DNA of 64,000 nucleotides from Paenibacillus cellulosilyticus (GTDB lineage: Bacteria > Bacillota > Bacilli > Paenibacillales > Paenibacillaceae), in NCBI RefSeq assembly GCF_003182255.1, contig NZ_QGTQ01000001.1, forward strand, positions 1 to 64,000, in the 5' to 3' direction. The notes below the pieces were generated by a model. The model saw only the letters and a program-made list of their open reading frames with translations. It made no database searches and was not told the origin of the DNA. Positions 39,090 through 47,767 of this stretch are shown here, piece after piece (positions within the stretch are counted from its first letter, which is position 1; each line of letters opens with the position of its first letter). The position numbers and the translations under genes were made by a program.

Positions 39090-40577
39090 ATGAAACGAAT
39101 CCATGTGTTGTTCATTATCGTGCTGGGCTTGCTGTTGGTTGCTTCTACCGGCTGGGGTGCCGTATGGATGTACGCGAACAATTCGAAGGTTCCAGAAGGC
39201 GTGACCGTTGACGGCATCCAGCTCGGCGGAATGGAAGTCGGCGAAGCCGCTTCACTGTTGACGAAATATACGGATCAGTGGGAGCAGCAGCAGACGGTCA
39301 TTCAAGCCAATGATGCTGACGTATCGTCGGATTCTCGTGCATGGACGTTGAAGGAGCTTGGCTATGATGCAGACGCATCTGCCGCCATTGCTGCTCTGAA
39401 AAAGCTGCAGGAAGGCGATCTGATCGATCGTGCGCGCTATCGGCATTCCTTCGAACAGACGCTGTCCATCGACTACTCTTTTGAGCCAAAGGCGTTCGAC
39501 AAGGCCATCCGCCAGCAATGGGGTTGGATTGACAGCAGCGCAACGACCAACGCCACTCGTGTCATCACAGCCAACGATCGAGTCGTCTATACGCCCTCCC
39601 ATAATGCCTACCGGCTCGATGTCGATACGCTGCGCAATCAAGTAAACCAATGGGTCGAAGACTCGCAGACAACGGCAGCGACGAATGCAGCCGATCTGAC
39701 AGCGCTGGGCACACGTAAGCTGGAGCTCCCGCTTCCGATCAAGACCGTCGAACCCGAGGTGACATTGGAGAAGCTCAAAGCCGAAGGCATCGACCGGATG
39801 ATTATGTCGTTCACGACCGACTTCGCGAGCAGCGCGGAAGGTCGCGCCTATAATGTTACGTCCACCGCCAAGGTCTTGAATGATGTCGAGCTTGCACCCG
39901 ACGAGGTGTTCAGCTATGGCAAGATCGTGGCCGCTACGGAGAAAAAATACGGCTACCGCGAAGCGCCGGTCATCCAGAACGGCAAGCTCGTTCCGGGCAT
40001 CGGCGGCGGCATCTGCCAAGTATCCAGCACCCTATATAACGCCATTATCCGCGCGGGACTCGATATCGTCGAGCGGCGCAACCACTCGCTGCCGGTGTCG
40101 TATCTGCCGATCGGTCAAGACGCGACGTTCGCCAGCGGTGCGATTGACTTCCGCTTCAAGAATACGACGGGCAAGCACCTCATCATCCGTACCGTCGTTG
40201 AGGATCGCAAGCTGACAGTGAAGCTGTTCGGCACGCTGCCGGACAATGTCCGCTACGATATCGAGTCGATCACGACGAGCACGATTGAACCGACGATCCG
40301 TGAAACGGTCAGCGACACGCTGCCGCCGGGCGGGCGCCTTATTACGCAGCAGGGCAAGCAAGGCTATGTAGTTGAGACGTATCGCACGCTCGTGCGCGAT
40401 GGCAAGGTTGTATCGCGCGAGCGGCTGTCGAAGGACAAATACAACGCGCAGCCAACGCTGGTCAGCATCGGCAAAGGCACGGAGCCGAGCAGCAAGCTTG
40501 GTCCAGGCGCGCCGAACGATGCGGAGCAAGCGCCAATTATTGAAGACGGCGTAGGCACTCAGGCGCCAAGCGCTTAA
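39090..40577 (+). CDS. VanW-family protein with peptidoglycan-binding domain
   Basis: 495 residues. One N-terminal helix (VLFIIVLGLLLVASTGWGAV), a PG_binding_4-like region (about 35-250), the VanW domain (about 265-400; APVIQNGKLVPGIGGGICQV, then SSTLYNAIIRAGL and ERRNHSLPVSY) and a G5-like segment (about 415-465). VanW was named from VanB-type vancomycin resistance clusters but is common in ordinary Firmicutes chromosomes, and its function is unknown. There are no vanHAX genes nearby, so resistance is not implied. GGGAGGAGC lies before the ATG. Confidence 0.9.
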   Translation: MKRIHVLFIIVLGLLLVASTGWGAVWMYANNSKVPEGVTVDGIQLGGMEVGEAASLLTKYTDQWEQQQTVIQANDADVSSDSRAWTLKELGYDADASAAIAALKKLQEGDLIDRARYRHSFEQTLSIDYSFEPKAFDKAIRQQWGWIDSSATTNATRVITANDRVVYTPSHNAYRLDVDTLRNQVNQWVEDSQTTAATNAADLTALGTRKLELPLPIKTVEPEVTLEKLKAEGIDRMIMSFTTDFASSAEGRAYNVTSTAKVLNDVELAPDEVFSYGKIVAATEKKYGYREAPVIQNGKLVPGIGGGICQVSSTLYNAIIRAGLDIVERRNHSLPVSYLPIGQDATFASGAIDFRFKNTTGKHLIIRTVVEDRKLTVKLFGTLPDNVRYDIESITTSTIEPTIRETVSDTLPPGGRLITQQGKQGYVVETYRTLVRDGKVVSRERLSKDKYNAQPTLVSIGKGTEPSSKLGPGAPNDAEQAPIIEDGVGTQAPSA

Positions 40578-40596
40578 AGGTATAGGTAAATAAGTG

Positions 40597-40637
40597 CAGC
40601 CGCCCGCGTACTGTCGCGCGGGCGGCTGCTTTTATTA
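40597..40637 (+). terminator. Terminator of vanW
   Basis: Perfect 13-bp GC-rich stem (GCAGCCGCCCGCG, arms 40597-40609 and 40618-40630) followed by TTTTATT on the plus strand. Confidence 0.95.
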
Positions 40638-40682
40638 ATGGGTGTTAATGGGTGGAGCTAAGACCTTTCAGTGTGGCTTTGG

Positions 40683-40893
40683 TACGCTTAATTCGTAGTG
40701 CCTGGACCTGCGAGCATTTACGTGTAGTTGAACCACACTTATCGCACCAACTCCGCTTCTTGGCGTCCGATAAGCGTAGCTATTCCCTACTTAATCAGCG
40801 ATCCACAGGTCATTACGCGGTTAACAGTGACGCTAAGTGTGATCTTAGCACGCTTAATCGTTCTTTCGGAGCGTCTGCGAACAATTAAGCGTG
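40683..40893. repeat. Array of imperfect hairpins sharing CGCTTAAT/ATTAAGCG words
   Basis: Three hairpin units of about 40 nt lie in 210 bp: an imperfect one (40683-40724, CGCTTAAT...TTTACG), one with arms CTTATCG and CGATAAG (40738-40744, 40768-40774) and a strong one with arms CACGCTTAAT and ATTAAGCGTG (40849-40858, 40884-40893), extended inward by GTTC and GAAC. A small GCTAAG-TGTGAT-CTTAGC hairpin lies between. The first and last units align in direct orientation. No reading frame fits. The interval is between the vanW terminator and the stop of the ABC-F gene. Confidence 0.55.
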
Positions 40894-40924
40894 GCTGGAC
40901 CTCCTTAACGACATTACACGACCG

Positions 40925-42730
40925 TTACGTCTGCTGGAGTCCACGCTTGCGTGCGGCCAATTCGCGGAATTCGGCATCGAGCTCTTCGTAGCGGCCGTCG
41001 CCTTGTGCATGCTTCGCCAGTTCGCCTAGCACATAGGCAATCTGGTTGTCGAGCAGCATGAGCTGCTCTTTGCGTTCCTCTTTGCTCATAGCAGTCGTGG
41101 AGGTCGAACATGCAGCTGTGGCTGTGGGCTTCACGTCCTCTGCCGCACGCTGTGCGATTTTGTCCGTGTATTCCTTCAGTCCACTCTCCTGCTTGCTGAT
41201 GGTCCCGTTGTTGAACACGAGCAGCTTGTCGCAGATTCGTTCGACGAAGTAGCGGTCATGGGAGACAACCAGCAGCGTGCCATCATAGTCGATCAGTGCC
41301 TGCTCCAGCTGCTCCCGGCTTGGCAGGTCGAGATGGTTCGTCGGCTCGTCAAGGATGAGTACGTCATGCTCCTGCATGATGAGTCGTGCCAGCTTCACGC
41401 GCGTCCGCTCCCCTAGGCTGAGGTCTCCGATTGAACGCCGAAGAATCGATTCATCCAAGCCCATGTTGGCCAGCATCGTGCGAACCGCGCTCTGCTGCTC
41501 CCGGCTTGGGAACGCATCCTCAATCATCGCTATAACCGTCTGGTTCGGCTTGAGGTCGGATACGTCCTGCGTCAAGTAAGCAATGCTTGCGGCAGGACTG
41601 ATCCACATGCGGCCTGCGTCCGTCGTCTCTTGGCCGGTCATGATTCGCAGCAGCGTTGTCTTGCCGCAGCCGTTCGGGCCAAGTAGACCAATACGCTCGC
41701 CACGCTGAACGAAGAACGAGCTATTGTCGAACAACTTTCGCTCCCCAAACGATTTGTGAAGCTGCAGCGCCTCGACAATCCGTCGTCCCCGCTTCGCTGG
41801 CTGATCCCATCCGAAGCGCACCTCTGCTTCTTCCTTCGGCTTCTTCACACCTTCAAGGTCGATCTTCTCGAGCCGATGAATACGGGATTTGATCTGCTGA
41901 TCCATCTTCTTCGCCTTCGAACGGTAGAACTCTTTGACGCCGGCGCGCATCTCGGCCATTTTGCCGACCTTGCCCGCCTCACGGTGCGCCTTGTCGGACC
42001 ACTGCTTCAGACGCGCGATCTCATCTTGAATCTTCCGTTCGTACTTCGTCTGCTCGATATATTGGTGCAGCTGACTGGCATATCGGCGCGCTTTCTCTTC
42101 ACGGTAGAACGTGTAATTGCCCGGATAGCTCGTCACCGCGCCTTCGTCAATCTCAATTGTCCGCTTCGTCGCGCGGTCGAGGAAATGCCGATCATGCGAA
42201 ATGACAATGACCGTACCCTCGAAGCTCTTCAGCTCGTCGATGAGCCACTCTACGCCTTGCAGATCGAGATGGTTCGTCGGCTCATCAAGCAGCAGCACAT
42301 CCGGCTTTGATGCCCAAATGTCCGCGATCGCCAGCTTCGTCTTCTCGCCGCCGCTAAGACCATCGAACCGATTCTCATCCCAATGGCGAACCTTCGCGAG
42401 CCCCAACTGACTGGTCAGCTCGAGGAAGCGCTCCGTGTCGCTATACCCTTCTCGATTCCCGCTCATTGCTCCCATGCCAGCAAAGGTGTGGACCGTATAG
42501 GAGGTCGATTGAAGCAGATAACCAATGTTCAAATTCGGACGATGCGCCCGAATCATCCCGTCATCCGGCTGGAGGCCGCCGAACAACAGGTTCGCCAGTG
42601 TCGTCTTGCCTGCGCCATTCATGCCGACAAGGCCAATCCGTTCCCCTTCTGCTATGTCGAAACTGATTCCGCTTAGCACCGTATGGTCGCCGAAGCTTTT
42701 TTTCAAATTACGTACGCTAATAAGTGTCAT
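40925..42730 (-). CDS. ABC-F family ATP-binding protein
   Basis: Soluble protein with two ABC modules and no membrane part; ABC-F proteins act on the ribosome as translation factors or antibiotic protection proteins. First module: GMNGAGKTT, LSGGEKTKLAIA, DEPTNHLDL. Second: GPNGCGKTT, LSLGERTRVKLA, DEPTNHLDL. Between them is a basic, helical interdomain linker (about 220-300). The tail (about 515-600) has a short charged coiled coil. Start at ATG 42730 is preferred since GCGGGG ends 6 nt before it; the ATG at 42736 has no room for a site. The subgroup (YfmR, Vga/Lsa/Msr-like or other) cannot be set by eye. Confidence 0.93.
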   Translation of the reverse strand: MTLISVRNLKKSFGDHTVLSGISFDIAEGERIGLVGMNGAGKTTLANLLFGGLQPDDGMIRAHRPNLNIGYLLQSTSYTVHTFAGMGAMSGNREGYSDTERFLELTSQLGLAKVRHWDENRFDGLSGGEKTKLAIADIWASKPDVLLLDEPTNHLDLQGVEWLIDELKSFEGTVIVISHDRHFLDRATKRTIEIDEGAVTSYPGNYTFYREEKARRYASQLHQYIEQTKYERKIQDEIARLKQWSDKAHREAGKVGKMAEMRAGVKEFYRSKAKKMDQQIKSRIHRLEKIDLEGVKKPKEEAEVRFGWDQPAKRGRRIVEALQLHKSFGERKLFDNSSFFVQRGERIGLLGPNGCGKTTLLRIMTGQETTDAGRMWISPAASIAYLTQDVSDLKPNQTVIAMIEDAFPSREQQSAVRTMLANMGLDESILRRSIGDLSLGERTRVKLARLIMQEHDVLILDEPTNHLDLPSREQLEQALIDYDGTLLVVSHDRYFVERICDKLLVFNNGTISKQESGLKEYTDKIAQRAAEDVKPTATAACSTSTTAMSKEERKEQLMLLDNQIAYVLGELAKHAQGDGRYEELDAEFRELAARKRGLQQT

Positions 42731-42757
42731 ATGCATCCCCGCTTTGTTCTCTTTTTC

Positions 42758-42935
42758 AGAGGTAGTTCAAAAAGTCCGCTTGTGATCACGAAGCATGACA
42801 TGAAGCATATTCGGCATCGAATCTTGAATGAAGCAGAGACTTCCGGTTCTCACGTAGCACACCACTACGCTCCGATCCTCATTCCCTGCTTCATCCAACC
42901 TTCTCGGTGCTGACAACCGAACTATTTGAACACGC
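42758..42935. repeat. 178-bp palindromic dispersed repeat, copy B
   Basis: Second copy of the element at 16407-16584, same orientation and exactly the same length, with scattered base changes only. It begins 28 bp upstream of the ABC-F start, so it lies in that gene's leader or promoter, the same placement as copy A. Shared blocks include GAGACTTCCGGTTCTCACGT and TACGCTCCGATCCTCATTCC. Confidence 0.85.
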
Positions 42936-43014
42936 ATTTCTACTACTGACAAGGGCAATGACATTCGAATGAGGACAACTAACTAAGGTGAAACCTTATG
43001 CTGGGGTGGATATC

Positions 43015-43043
43015 AAAAAGCCGCAAGCGATAGGCTTGCGGCT
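43015..43043 (-). terminator. Orphan rho-independent terminator
   Basis: Stem AGCCGCAAGC and GCTTGCGGCT (43019-43028, 43034-43043), followed on the minus strand by TTTTTG (the first T in the stem). It is oriented to end a transcript coming from the right, yet no gene was recognised in 43044-43519. It implies an unrecognised small transcript, or read-through from the toxin region. Confidence 0.85.
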
Positions 43044-43388
43044 CGGATAGACGAATATTGGGTGTTTGTTAGCTGCCGGTTTCCTGCCTAATGATAAGGC
43101 AAAAAAGCTGCGTCAAAACATACTGTCGTCCAAAACGAAACATCTATCGTCGTTGTTAGAACGGCGATGATCGTTTCATCTTGAGAAATCCCAAGTCTGA
43201 GTATAAGTACAAGGTGAAACTTATACTGTCTTGGTAGACCGTACGTATTATTGTCGCAATATCGGCAAGGAGTATTCTCCAACAGACACACGTATCCCTA
43301 ATCCGCTCCGCCATAAGCAAAGCTCGTTGTCGTAGTTTATTCGAATTTCATAAACGACAATGAATTAGTTCCACATGATATCGAGTTG

Positions 43389-43429
43389 GATACCTCCTAA
43401 AGATTTGCTGTATCGTAAACATACAGCAA
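43389..43429. other. Hairpin next to an orphan Shine-Dalgarno sequence
   Basis: Stem TTGCTGTAT and ATACAGCAA (43405-43413, 43421-43429) lies just beside CTTTAGGAGGTATCC, read on the minus strand at 43389-43403. The latter is a textbook ribosome binding site, but the next ATG (14 nt on) gives only three codons. This may be the remains of a gene or an RNA whose SD is used for regulation. The rest of 42936-43593 shows no recognisable gene. Confidence 0.4.
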
Positions 43430-43519
43430 TTAAAGTGGTTCCATCATAGCATTCCCTCTGCTCAATGGCAATACGACAACTGCATAAAATCCACAAATTA
43501 GGCAAGCTCAAAGTAAAGG

Positions 43520-43540
43520 GAGCGGCGGGCAAAGCCGCTC
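43520..43540 (-). terminator. Probable terminator of the small toxin gene
   Basis: Perfect 7-bp stem GAGCGGC and GCCGCTC, 54 nt after the toxin stop. On the minus strand CCTTTACTTTG follows; the T-tract is broken, so strength is uncertain. Confidence 0.5.
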
Positions 43541-43593
43541 GTCATGCTTGTACAGCAGTATGGGTAGGCTGCCGCGTCAGCGCGAGCAGCGAC

Positions 43594-43677
43594 CTACTTC
43601 TTCTTATGAAAGGCAAGCACCGTCACTACGAGCATCGCGAACGAGATCATGAGCGTCAACGCCTGATACACTTCCAT
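43594..43677 (-). CDS. Putative holin-like toxin (type I toxin), 27 residues
   Basis: Too short for ordinary gene calling. The protein starts MEVYQALTLMISFAMLVV and ends TVLAFHKKK: one membrane helix with a lysine tail. This is the pattern of the putative holin-like toxin family (TxpA/BsrG-type type I toxins: short acidic start, L-M-ISFA core, basic end). AGGGGG lies 8 nt before the ATG, and a CCTCC block at 43695-43699 (minus strand) could pair with the GGAGG next to the start and mask it, as in other type I toxins. A -10 TATAAT and a LexA box lie upstream. An antisense RNA antitoxin would be expected on the plus strand; none could be fixed. Confidence 0.72.
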   Translation of the reverse strand: MEVYQALTLMISFAMLVVTVLAFHKKK

Positions 43678-43747
43678 CCTCCCACCCCCTTCTAGGAGGC
43701 CTCAGCCTACAACGGGCCTTCTGTACTGTTCTGCTGTCTGTTCTGCC

Positions 43748-43776
43748 ATTATACCAACTTTCGCCTACTATGAGAA
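43748..43776 (-). promoter_or_regulatory. Promoter of the small toxin gene
   Basis: Minus strand has TTCTCA (43771-43776), a 17-nt spacer and a perfect TATAAT (43748-43753). Transcription would start near 43741, giving a 5' leader of about 64 nt. Confidence 0.68.
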
Positions 43777-43786
43777 CATACGTTCG
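43773..43786 (-). promoter_or_regulatory. LexA (SOS) box of the small toxin gene
   Basis: Minus strand reads CGAACGTATGTTCT, 13 of 14 positions matching the Bacillus LexA consensus CGAACRNRYGTTYC. It overlaps the -35 hexamer, so LexA binding would exclude RNA polymerase. Confidence 0.75.
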
Positions 43787-43798
43787 TACTATTCTTAT

Positions 43799-43831
43799 AA
43801 AAAAAGCACCCTGCCGTATAGGCAAGGCGCT
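43799..43831 (-). terminator. Terminator of the arginine operon
   Basis: Imperfect stem AGC-CC-TGCC with GGCA-GG-GCT and loop GTATA; on the minus strand seven T's follow. It lies 20 nt after argH and directly before the toxin promoter. Confidence 0.9.
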
Positions 43832-43850
43832 CTAGATGATATTGCACGAA

Positions 43851-45266
43851 TTAGCGGCTTTTCTCCGCAAACTCAGTTACCCAAGCGGCCGTTGCATCGA
43901 GCTCGCGCTCTGCACGGGTAATCGCATCCGTTACTTGCGGCGTTGCCGTACCGCCGTATACGTTGCGTGCGTTCACAACGTTCACGGGCTGCAGCACTTC
44001 GTAGATGCGATCATCGAACAGCGGCGAGAATTGCTTGAACTCGTCGAGCGTCAGGTCGAGCAGGTATTTGTTCTGCTGGATGCAGTACAGTACCGTTTTA
44101 CCAATGACCTCGTGCGCTTGACGGAACGGCAGTCCTTTGTTAACGAGGAAATCGGCGATGTCCGTTGCGTTCGAGAAGTCTTGATTGACCGCTTGGCGCA
44201 TAACGTCCTTGTTTACCTTCATTGTCGTAATCATTGGTGCGAACAGCTGAAGCGCGCCTTGCAGCGTACGAACGGTATCGAACATGCCTTCTTTGTCTTC
44301 CTGCATGTCTTTGTTGTACGCGAGTGGCAGCGACTTGAGCACTGTCAGCAGGCCAATCAGGTTGCCGTAAACGCGGCCCGTCTTACCACGAACGAGCTCA
44401 GGCACGTCTGGGTTCTTCTTCTGCGGCATGATGGAGCTGCCTGTGCAGAATGCATCGTCCAGCTCAACGAAGCGGAATTCCGTGCTCGACCAGAGGATGA
44501 GCTCTTCAGAGAGGCGCGACAGGTGCATCATGATGATCGATGCGTGCGACAAGAACTCCAGGATGAAGTCACGGTCACTTACTGCATCAAGGCTGTTCTC
44601 GTATACACGATCGAAGCCGAGCTGCTTCGCAACGAAGTGGCGGTCGATCGGGAACGTCGTTCCTGCGAGCGCGCCAGCGCCGAGCGGCAGCGTGTTAATG
44701 CGCTTGTAGCTATCTTGCAGACGCTCAGCATCGCGGCCGAACATCGATACGTACGCCATCAGATGATGAGCGAACAGAATCGGCTGCGCACGCTGTAAAT
44801 GCGTGTAGCCCGGTACGATGGTATCGAGGTTCGCTTTGGCTTGCTCCAAAAGCGCCGATTGCAGCTTTTGCAGAAGATCAACGAACTCGACAACGCGCTT
44901 GCGCAGGTACAGGTGCATGTCCGTCGCAACTTGGTCGTTACGGCTGCGGCCCGTATGCAGCTTGCCGCCAACTGGACCGATATCTTCGATTAGTGCTTTC
45001 TCGATGTTCATGTGAATGTCTTCATCAGCGATATCGAATTCCCAGTCGCCACGCTTGATGCGCTGAAGTACACGGTGCAAGCCGTCCTTGATCGTATCCA
45101 CGTCGTCAGCAGGCAGGATGCCTTGCTTACCAAGCATCGTTACGTGCGCGAGACTGCCTTGTACGTCTTCTTCTGCCAGCTCTTTGTCGAACGTAATCGA
45201 AGCTGTATATTCTTCAACCAGTTGGTCGGTTTTCTTCGTAAACCGGCCGCCCCAAAGTTTGCTCAC
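43851..45266 (-). CDS. argH: Argininosuccinate lyase
   Basis: Last step of arginine synthesis: splits argininosuccinate into arginine and fumarate. 471 residues, fumarase/aspartase superfamily. Conserved text: KLWGGRF at the start, [17 protein letters not shown] (about 110-126), [17 protein letters not shown], and the flexible catalytic loop with the superfamily signature [16 protein letters not shown] (about 280-295). Start is GTG at 45266, with GGAGTG 12 nt upstream. Last gene of the arginine operon. Confidence 0.97.
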   Translation of the reverse strand: MSKLWGGRFTKKTDQLVEEYTASITFDKELAEEDVQGSLAHVTMLGKQGILPADDVDTIKDGLHRVLQRIKRGDWEFDIADEDIHMNIEKALIEDIGPVGGKLHTGRSRNDQVATDMHLYLRKRVVEFVDLLQKLQSALLEQAKANLDTIVPGYTHLQRAQPILFAHHLMAYVSMFGRDAERLQDSYKRINTLPLGAGALAGTTFPIDRHFVAKQLGFDRVYENSLDAVSDRDFILEFLSHASIIMMHLSRLSEELILWSSTEFRFVELDDAFCTGSSIMPQKKNPDVPELVRGKTGRVYGNLIGLLTVLKSLPLAYNKDMQEDKEGMFDTVRTLQGALQLFAPMITTMKVNKDVMRQAVNQDFSNATDIADFLVNKGLPFRQAHEVIGKTVLYCIQQNKYLLDLTLDEFKQFSPLFDDRIYEVLQPVNVVNARNVYGGTATPQVTDAITRAERELDATAAWVTEFAEKSR

Positions 45267-45351
45267 TTGTCAAACACTCCTCTATGTCCTAATACGCAGA
45301 AATAAGAGTCTGCCGATGAGACCCTTATTCCTGTTTCCGTGCAAAATGATC

Positions 45352-46587
45352 TTATTTACGGTTTTGCTCTACACCGGACGATACTTTCAGACGAAGCGCG
45401 TTCAGGCGGATGAAGCCCGTTGCATCGCCTTGGTCGTATGCTTGCGTAGGGTCTGCTTCCATCGTCGCGATATCTGGGTTGTAAAGGCTCACTGGGCTTT
45501 GAACGCCAGCGCCGATAACATTGCCTTTGTACAGCTTCAGGCGTACAACGCCTGTTACGTTCTTCTGGCTTTCCGTTACGAGTGCTTGCAGCGCAAGGCG
45601 CTCAGGCGCGAACCAGAAGCCGTTGTATACGAGCGTAGCGTATTTTGCGATCAGGCCGTCACGAAGGTGCATAACGTCGCGGTCCATCGTGAGCGACTCC
45701 ATTTTGCGATGAGCCGTGAACAGGATCGTACCGCCTGGCGTTTCGTACACGCCGCGGCTCTTCATGCCAACGAAGCGGTTCTCAACCATGTCGACACGGC
45801 CGATACCATGCTTGCCGCCAAGCTCGTTGAGCTTGTCCATAACGCCAAGCGGGCTCAGCTGCTCGCCGTTAATAGCTACGCAGTTCCCTTGCTCGAACGT
45901 CAGTTCAACATATTCGGATTGGTCTGGCGCATCTTCAGGCGATACGCTCAGGACGTACATATCTTTAACCGAGTCAGCGCTTGGATCGAACCAAGGATCC
46001 TCAAGCATGCCGCTCTCGAAGCTGATGTGCAGCAGGTTGCGGTCCGTGGAGTAAGGCTTCGCAGCGGATGCCGTTACTGGAATGCCATGCTTCTCTGCAT
46101 AAGCGATCATCTCAGCGCGGCCTGGGAATTCCGCACGGAATTCTTCGTTGCGCCAAGGTGCGATTACGCTGATTTCTGGTGCCAATGCAGCAGCCGTCAG
46201 CTCGAAACGAACTTGGTCGTTGCCTTTGCCCGTAGCGCCGTGCGCGATTGCCGTTGCGCCTTCAGCACGTGCGATGTCAACCATACGCTTCGCGATGAGC
46301 GGACGCGCGATCGACGTACCGAGCAGGTATTGGCCTTCATACAATGCGCCAGCTTGGAACATTGGGTAGATGAAGTCTTGTGCGAACTCGTCGCGGAGGT
46401 CGTCGATGTAAACTTTGGATGCGCCCGTTGCGAGTGCTTTAGCCTCGAGACCGTCGAGCTCGTCCTTTTGACCGATATCAGCCGTGAACGTGATGATTTC
46501 TGCATCATACGTTTCTTTCAGCCATTTCAGAATAACGGAAGTGTCCAGACCGCCGGAGTAGGCGAGTACGATTTTTTGCTTTGCCAT
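45352..46587 (-). CDS. argG: Argininosuccinate synthase
   Basis: Joins citrulline and aspartate with ATP. 411 residues. N-type ATP pyrophosphatase motif [10 protein letters not shown] (about 8-17), then [35 protein letters not shown] (about 117-133) and the C-terminal domain text [12 protein letters not shown]. Start ATG has GAGGAG 11 nt upstream. 85 bp separate it from argH and 97 bp from argF. Confidence 0.98.
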   Translation of the reverse strand: MAKQKIVLAYSGGLDTSVILKWLKETYDAEIITFTADIGQKDELDGLEAKALATGASKVYIDDLRDEFAQDFIYPMFQAGALYEGQYLLGTSIARPLIAKRMVDIARAEGATAIAHGATGKGNDQVRFELTAAALAPEISVIAPWRNEEFRAEFPGRAEMIAYAEKHGIPVTASAAKPYSTDRNLLHISFESGMLEDPWFDPSADSVKDMYVLSVSPEDAPDQSEYVELTFEQGNCVAINGEQLSPLGVMDKLNELGGKHGIGRVDMVENRFVGMKSRGVYETPGGTILFTAHRKMESLTMDRDVMHLRDGLIAKYATLVYNGFWFAPERLALQALVTESQKNVTGVVRLKLYKGNVIGAGVQSPVSLYNPDIATMEADPTQAYDQGDATGFIRLNALRLKVSSGVEQNRK

Positions 46588-46684
46588 GATTGCTTACGCT
46601 CCTCTATATTCGATCTTATTGATAATGTCATGCCGCGAGGCGCGGAGGCGCGCTTGCAGCGAATGATTGAAGGGAAAAGCCTTA

Positions 46685-47644
46685 CTACATGATAGCAGCC
46701 ATAATCGCTTTCTGCGCGTGCAGACGATTCTCGGCTTGGTCATAAATAATCGAGTTTTTGCTGTCGATAACGCCTTCGCTGACTTCTTCCCCGCGATGCG
46801 CTGGCAGGCAGTGCATGAACAGATAGTCTTTCTTCGCGTACTTCGCCAGATCTTCGTTCACTTGATAGTTCGCGAATGCGAGCTCACGCTCTTTTTGTTC
46901 GGCTTCGAAGCCCATGCTCGCCCATACGTCCGTATAGACAACGTCAGCATTTTCGATTGCTTCACGCGGATCGCGGCACATTTGGATAACCGAGCCTGTA
47001 GATGCAGCAACAGCCTTCGTCTGTGCGACGATGTCCGGATCTGCCTCGTAGCCTTCTGGCGAAGCTACGGACATATTCATGCCGAGCTTCGCAGCGCCCA
47101 TGAGCAGCGAGTGCGTCATGTTGTTGCCGTCGCCGATGTAGGCGATCTTCAGACCTTCTAGGCGGCCTTTGTGCTCAAGCACCGTCTGGTAGTCGCACAG
47201 CACTTGACATGGATGCTCGGAGTCCGTCAAGCCGTTGATAACAGGTACTGTGGAAGCACGCGCCAGATCGATAACGATCTTATGTGCAAACGTACGAATC
47301 ATGATGCCATCGAGGTAACGGGACAATACTTGACCCGTATCCCAAATTGGCTCGCCACGGCCGATTTGCAGGTCGTTACTGCTAAGGAACAAGCCTTGGC
47401 CGCCGAGCTGGTAGATACCAACCTCGAACGATACGCGCGTACGCGTCGACGATTTCTCGAATATCATACCGAGCGTCTTGCCTTTCAACGGCTGGTACAA
47501 CTCGCCCGCTTTCTGCTTCTTCTTAATATCAATGGCGAGGTCGATCAGATAGCGAAGCTCTTCCGACGAGTAGTCGGACAATGCCAGAAAATCGCGTCCC
47601 TTGAGTGACGCCGCCAGTTCTTCTTTCAACTGTTGCTGTTGCAT
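46685..47644 (-). CDS. argF: Ornithine carbamoyltransferase
   Basis: Makes citrulline from ornithine and carbamoyl phosphate. 319 residues with the carbamoyl-phosphate loop FEKSSTRTRVSFEVG (about 63-77), HPCQVLCD (about 144-151), SMGFEAEQKERE and the ornithine-binding motif FMHCLPAHRGEE (about 277-288). The start has AGGAGGT 6 nt upstream. In many Bacillus genomes carAB lies between argD and argF; here they are absent and a 123-bp gap with repeats is present. Confidence 0.97.
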   Translation of the reverse strand: MQQQQLKEELAASLKGRDFLALSDYSSEELRYLIDLAIDIKKKQKAGELYQPLKGKTLGMIFEKSSTRTRVSFEVGIYQLGGQGLFLSSNDLQIGRGEPIWDTGQVLSRYLDGIMIRTFAHKIVIDLARASTVPVINGLTDSEHPCQVLCDYQTVLEHKGRLEGLKIAYIGDGNNMTHSLLMGAAKLGMNMSVASPEGYEADPDIVAQTKAVAASTGSVIQMCRDPREAIENADVVYTDVWASMGFEAEQKERELAFANYQVNEDLAKYAKKDYLFMHCLPAHRGEEVSEGVIDSKNSIIYDQAENRLHAQKAIMAAIM

Positions 47645-47660
47645 TCATGTACCTCCTAAA

Positions 47661-47745
47661 AGCAATTTGCGTTACTGCTTTGATCAGCTTCCTGCAAGCA
47701 AATTGCTCGCTTCGAAAGCATAAACCAAGCAATTTGCGTTACTGC
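47661..47745. repeat. 18-bp direct repeats with an inverted core, argD-argF gap
   Basis: AGCAATTTGCGTTACTGC occurs exactly twice (47661-47678 and 47728-47745); between them AGCAAATTGCT (47698-47708) gives an inverted copy of the core. The copies can form alternative stems in the argD-argF mRNA. The right edge of the first copy is close to the argF ribosome binding site. Confidence 0.75.
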
Positions 47746-47767
47746 AACTTCATCTATATCGGTTAAC

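Noticed and set aside
39090-40577. VanW as evidence of vancomycin resistance
   Set aside because: No vanHAX, vanRS or vanY genes nearby; VanW-domain proteins are common in susceptible Firmicutes.
43088-43291. 67-codon minus-strand frame before the orphan terminator
   Set aside because: GTG start without a good binding site and no family pattern; kept only as part of the unexplained interval.
45088-46692. 534-codon plus-strand frame
   Set aside because: Antisense to argG and argH; composition is that of a shadow frame.
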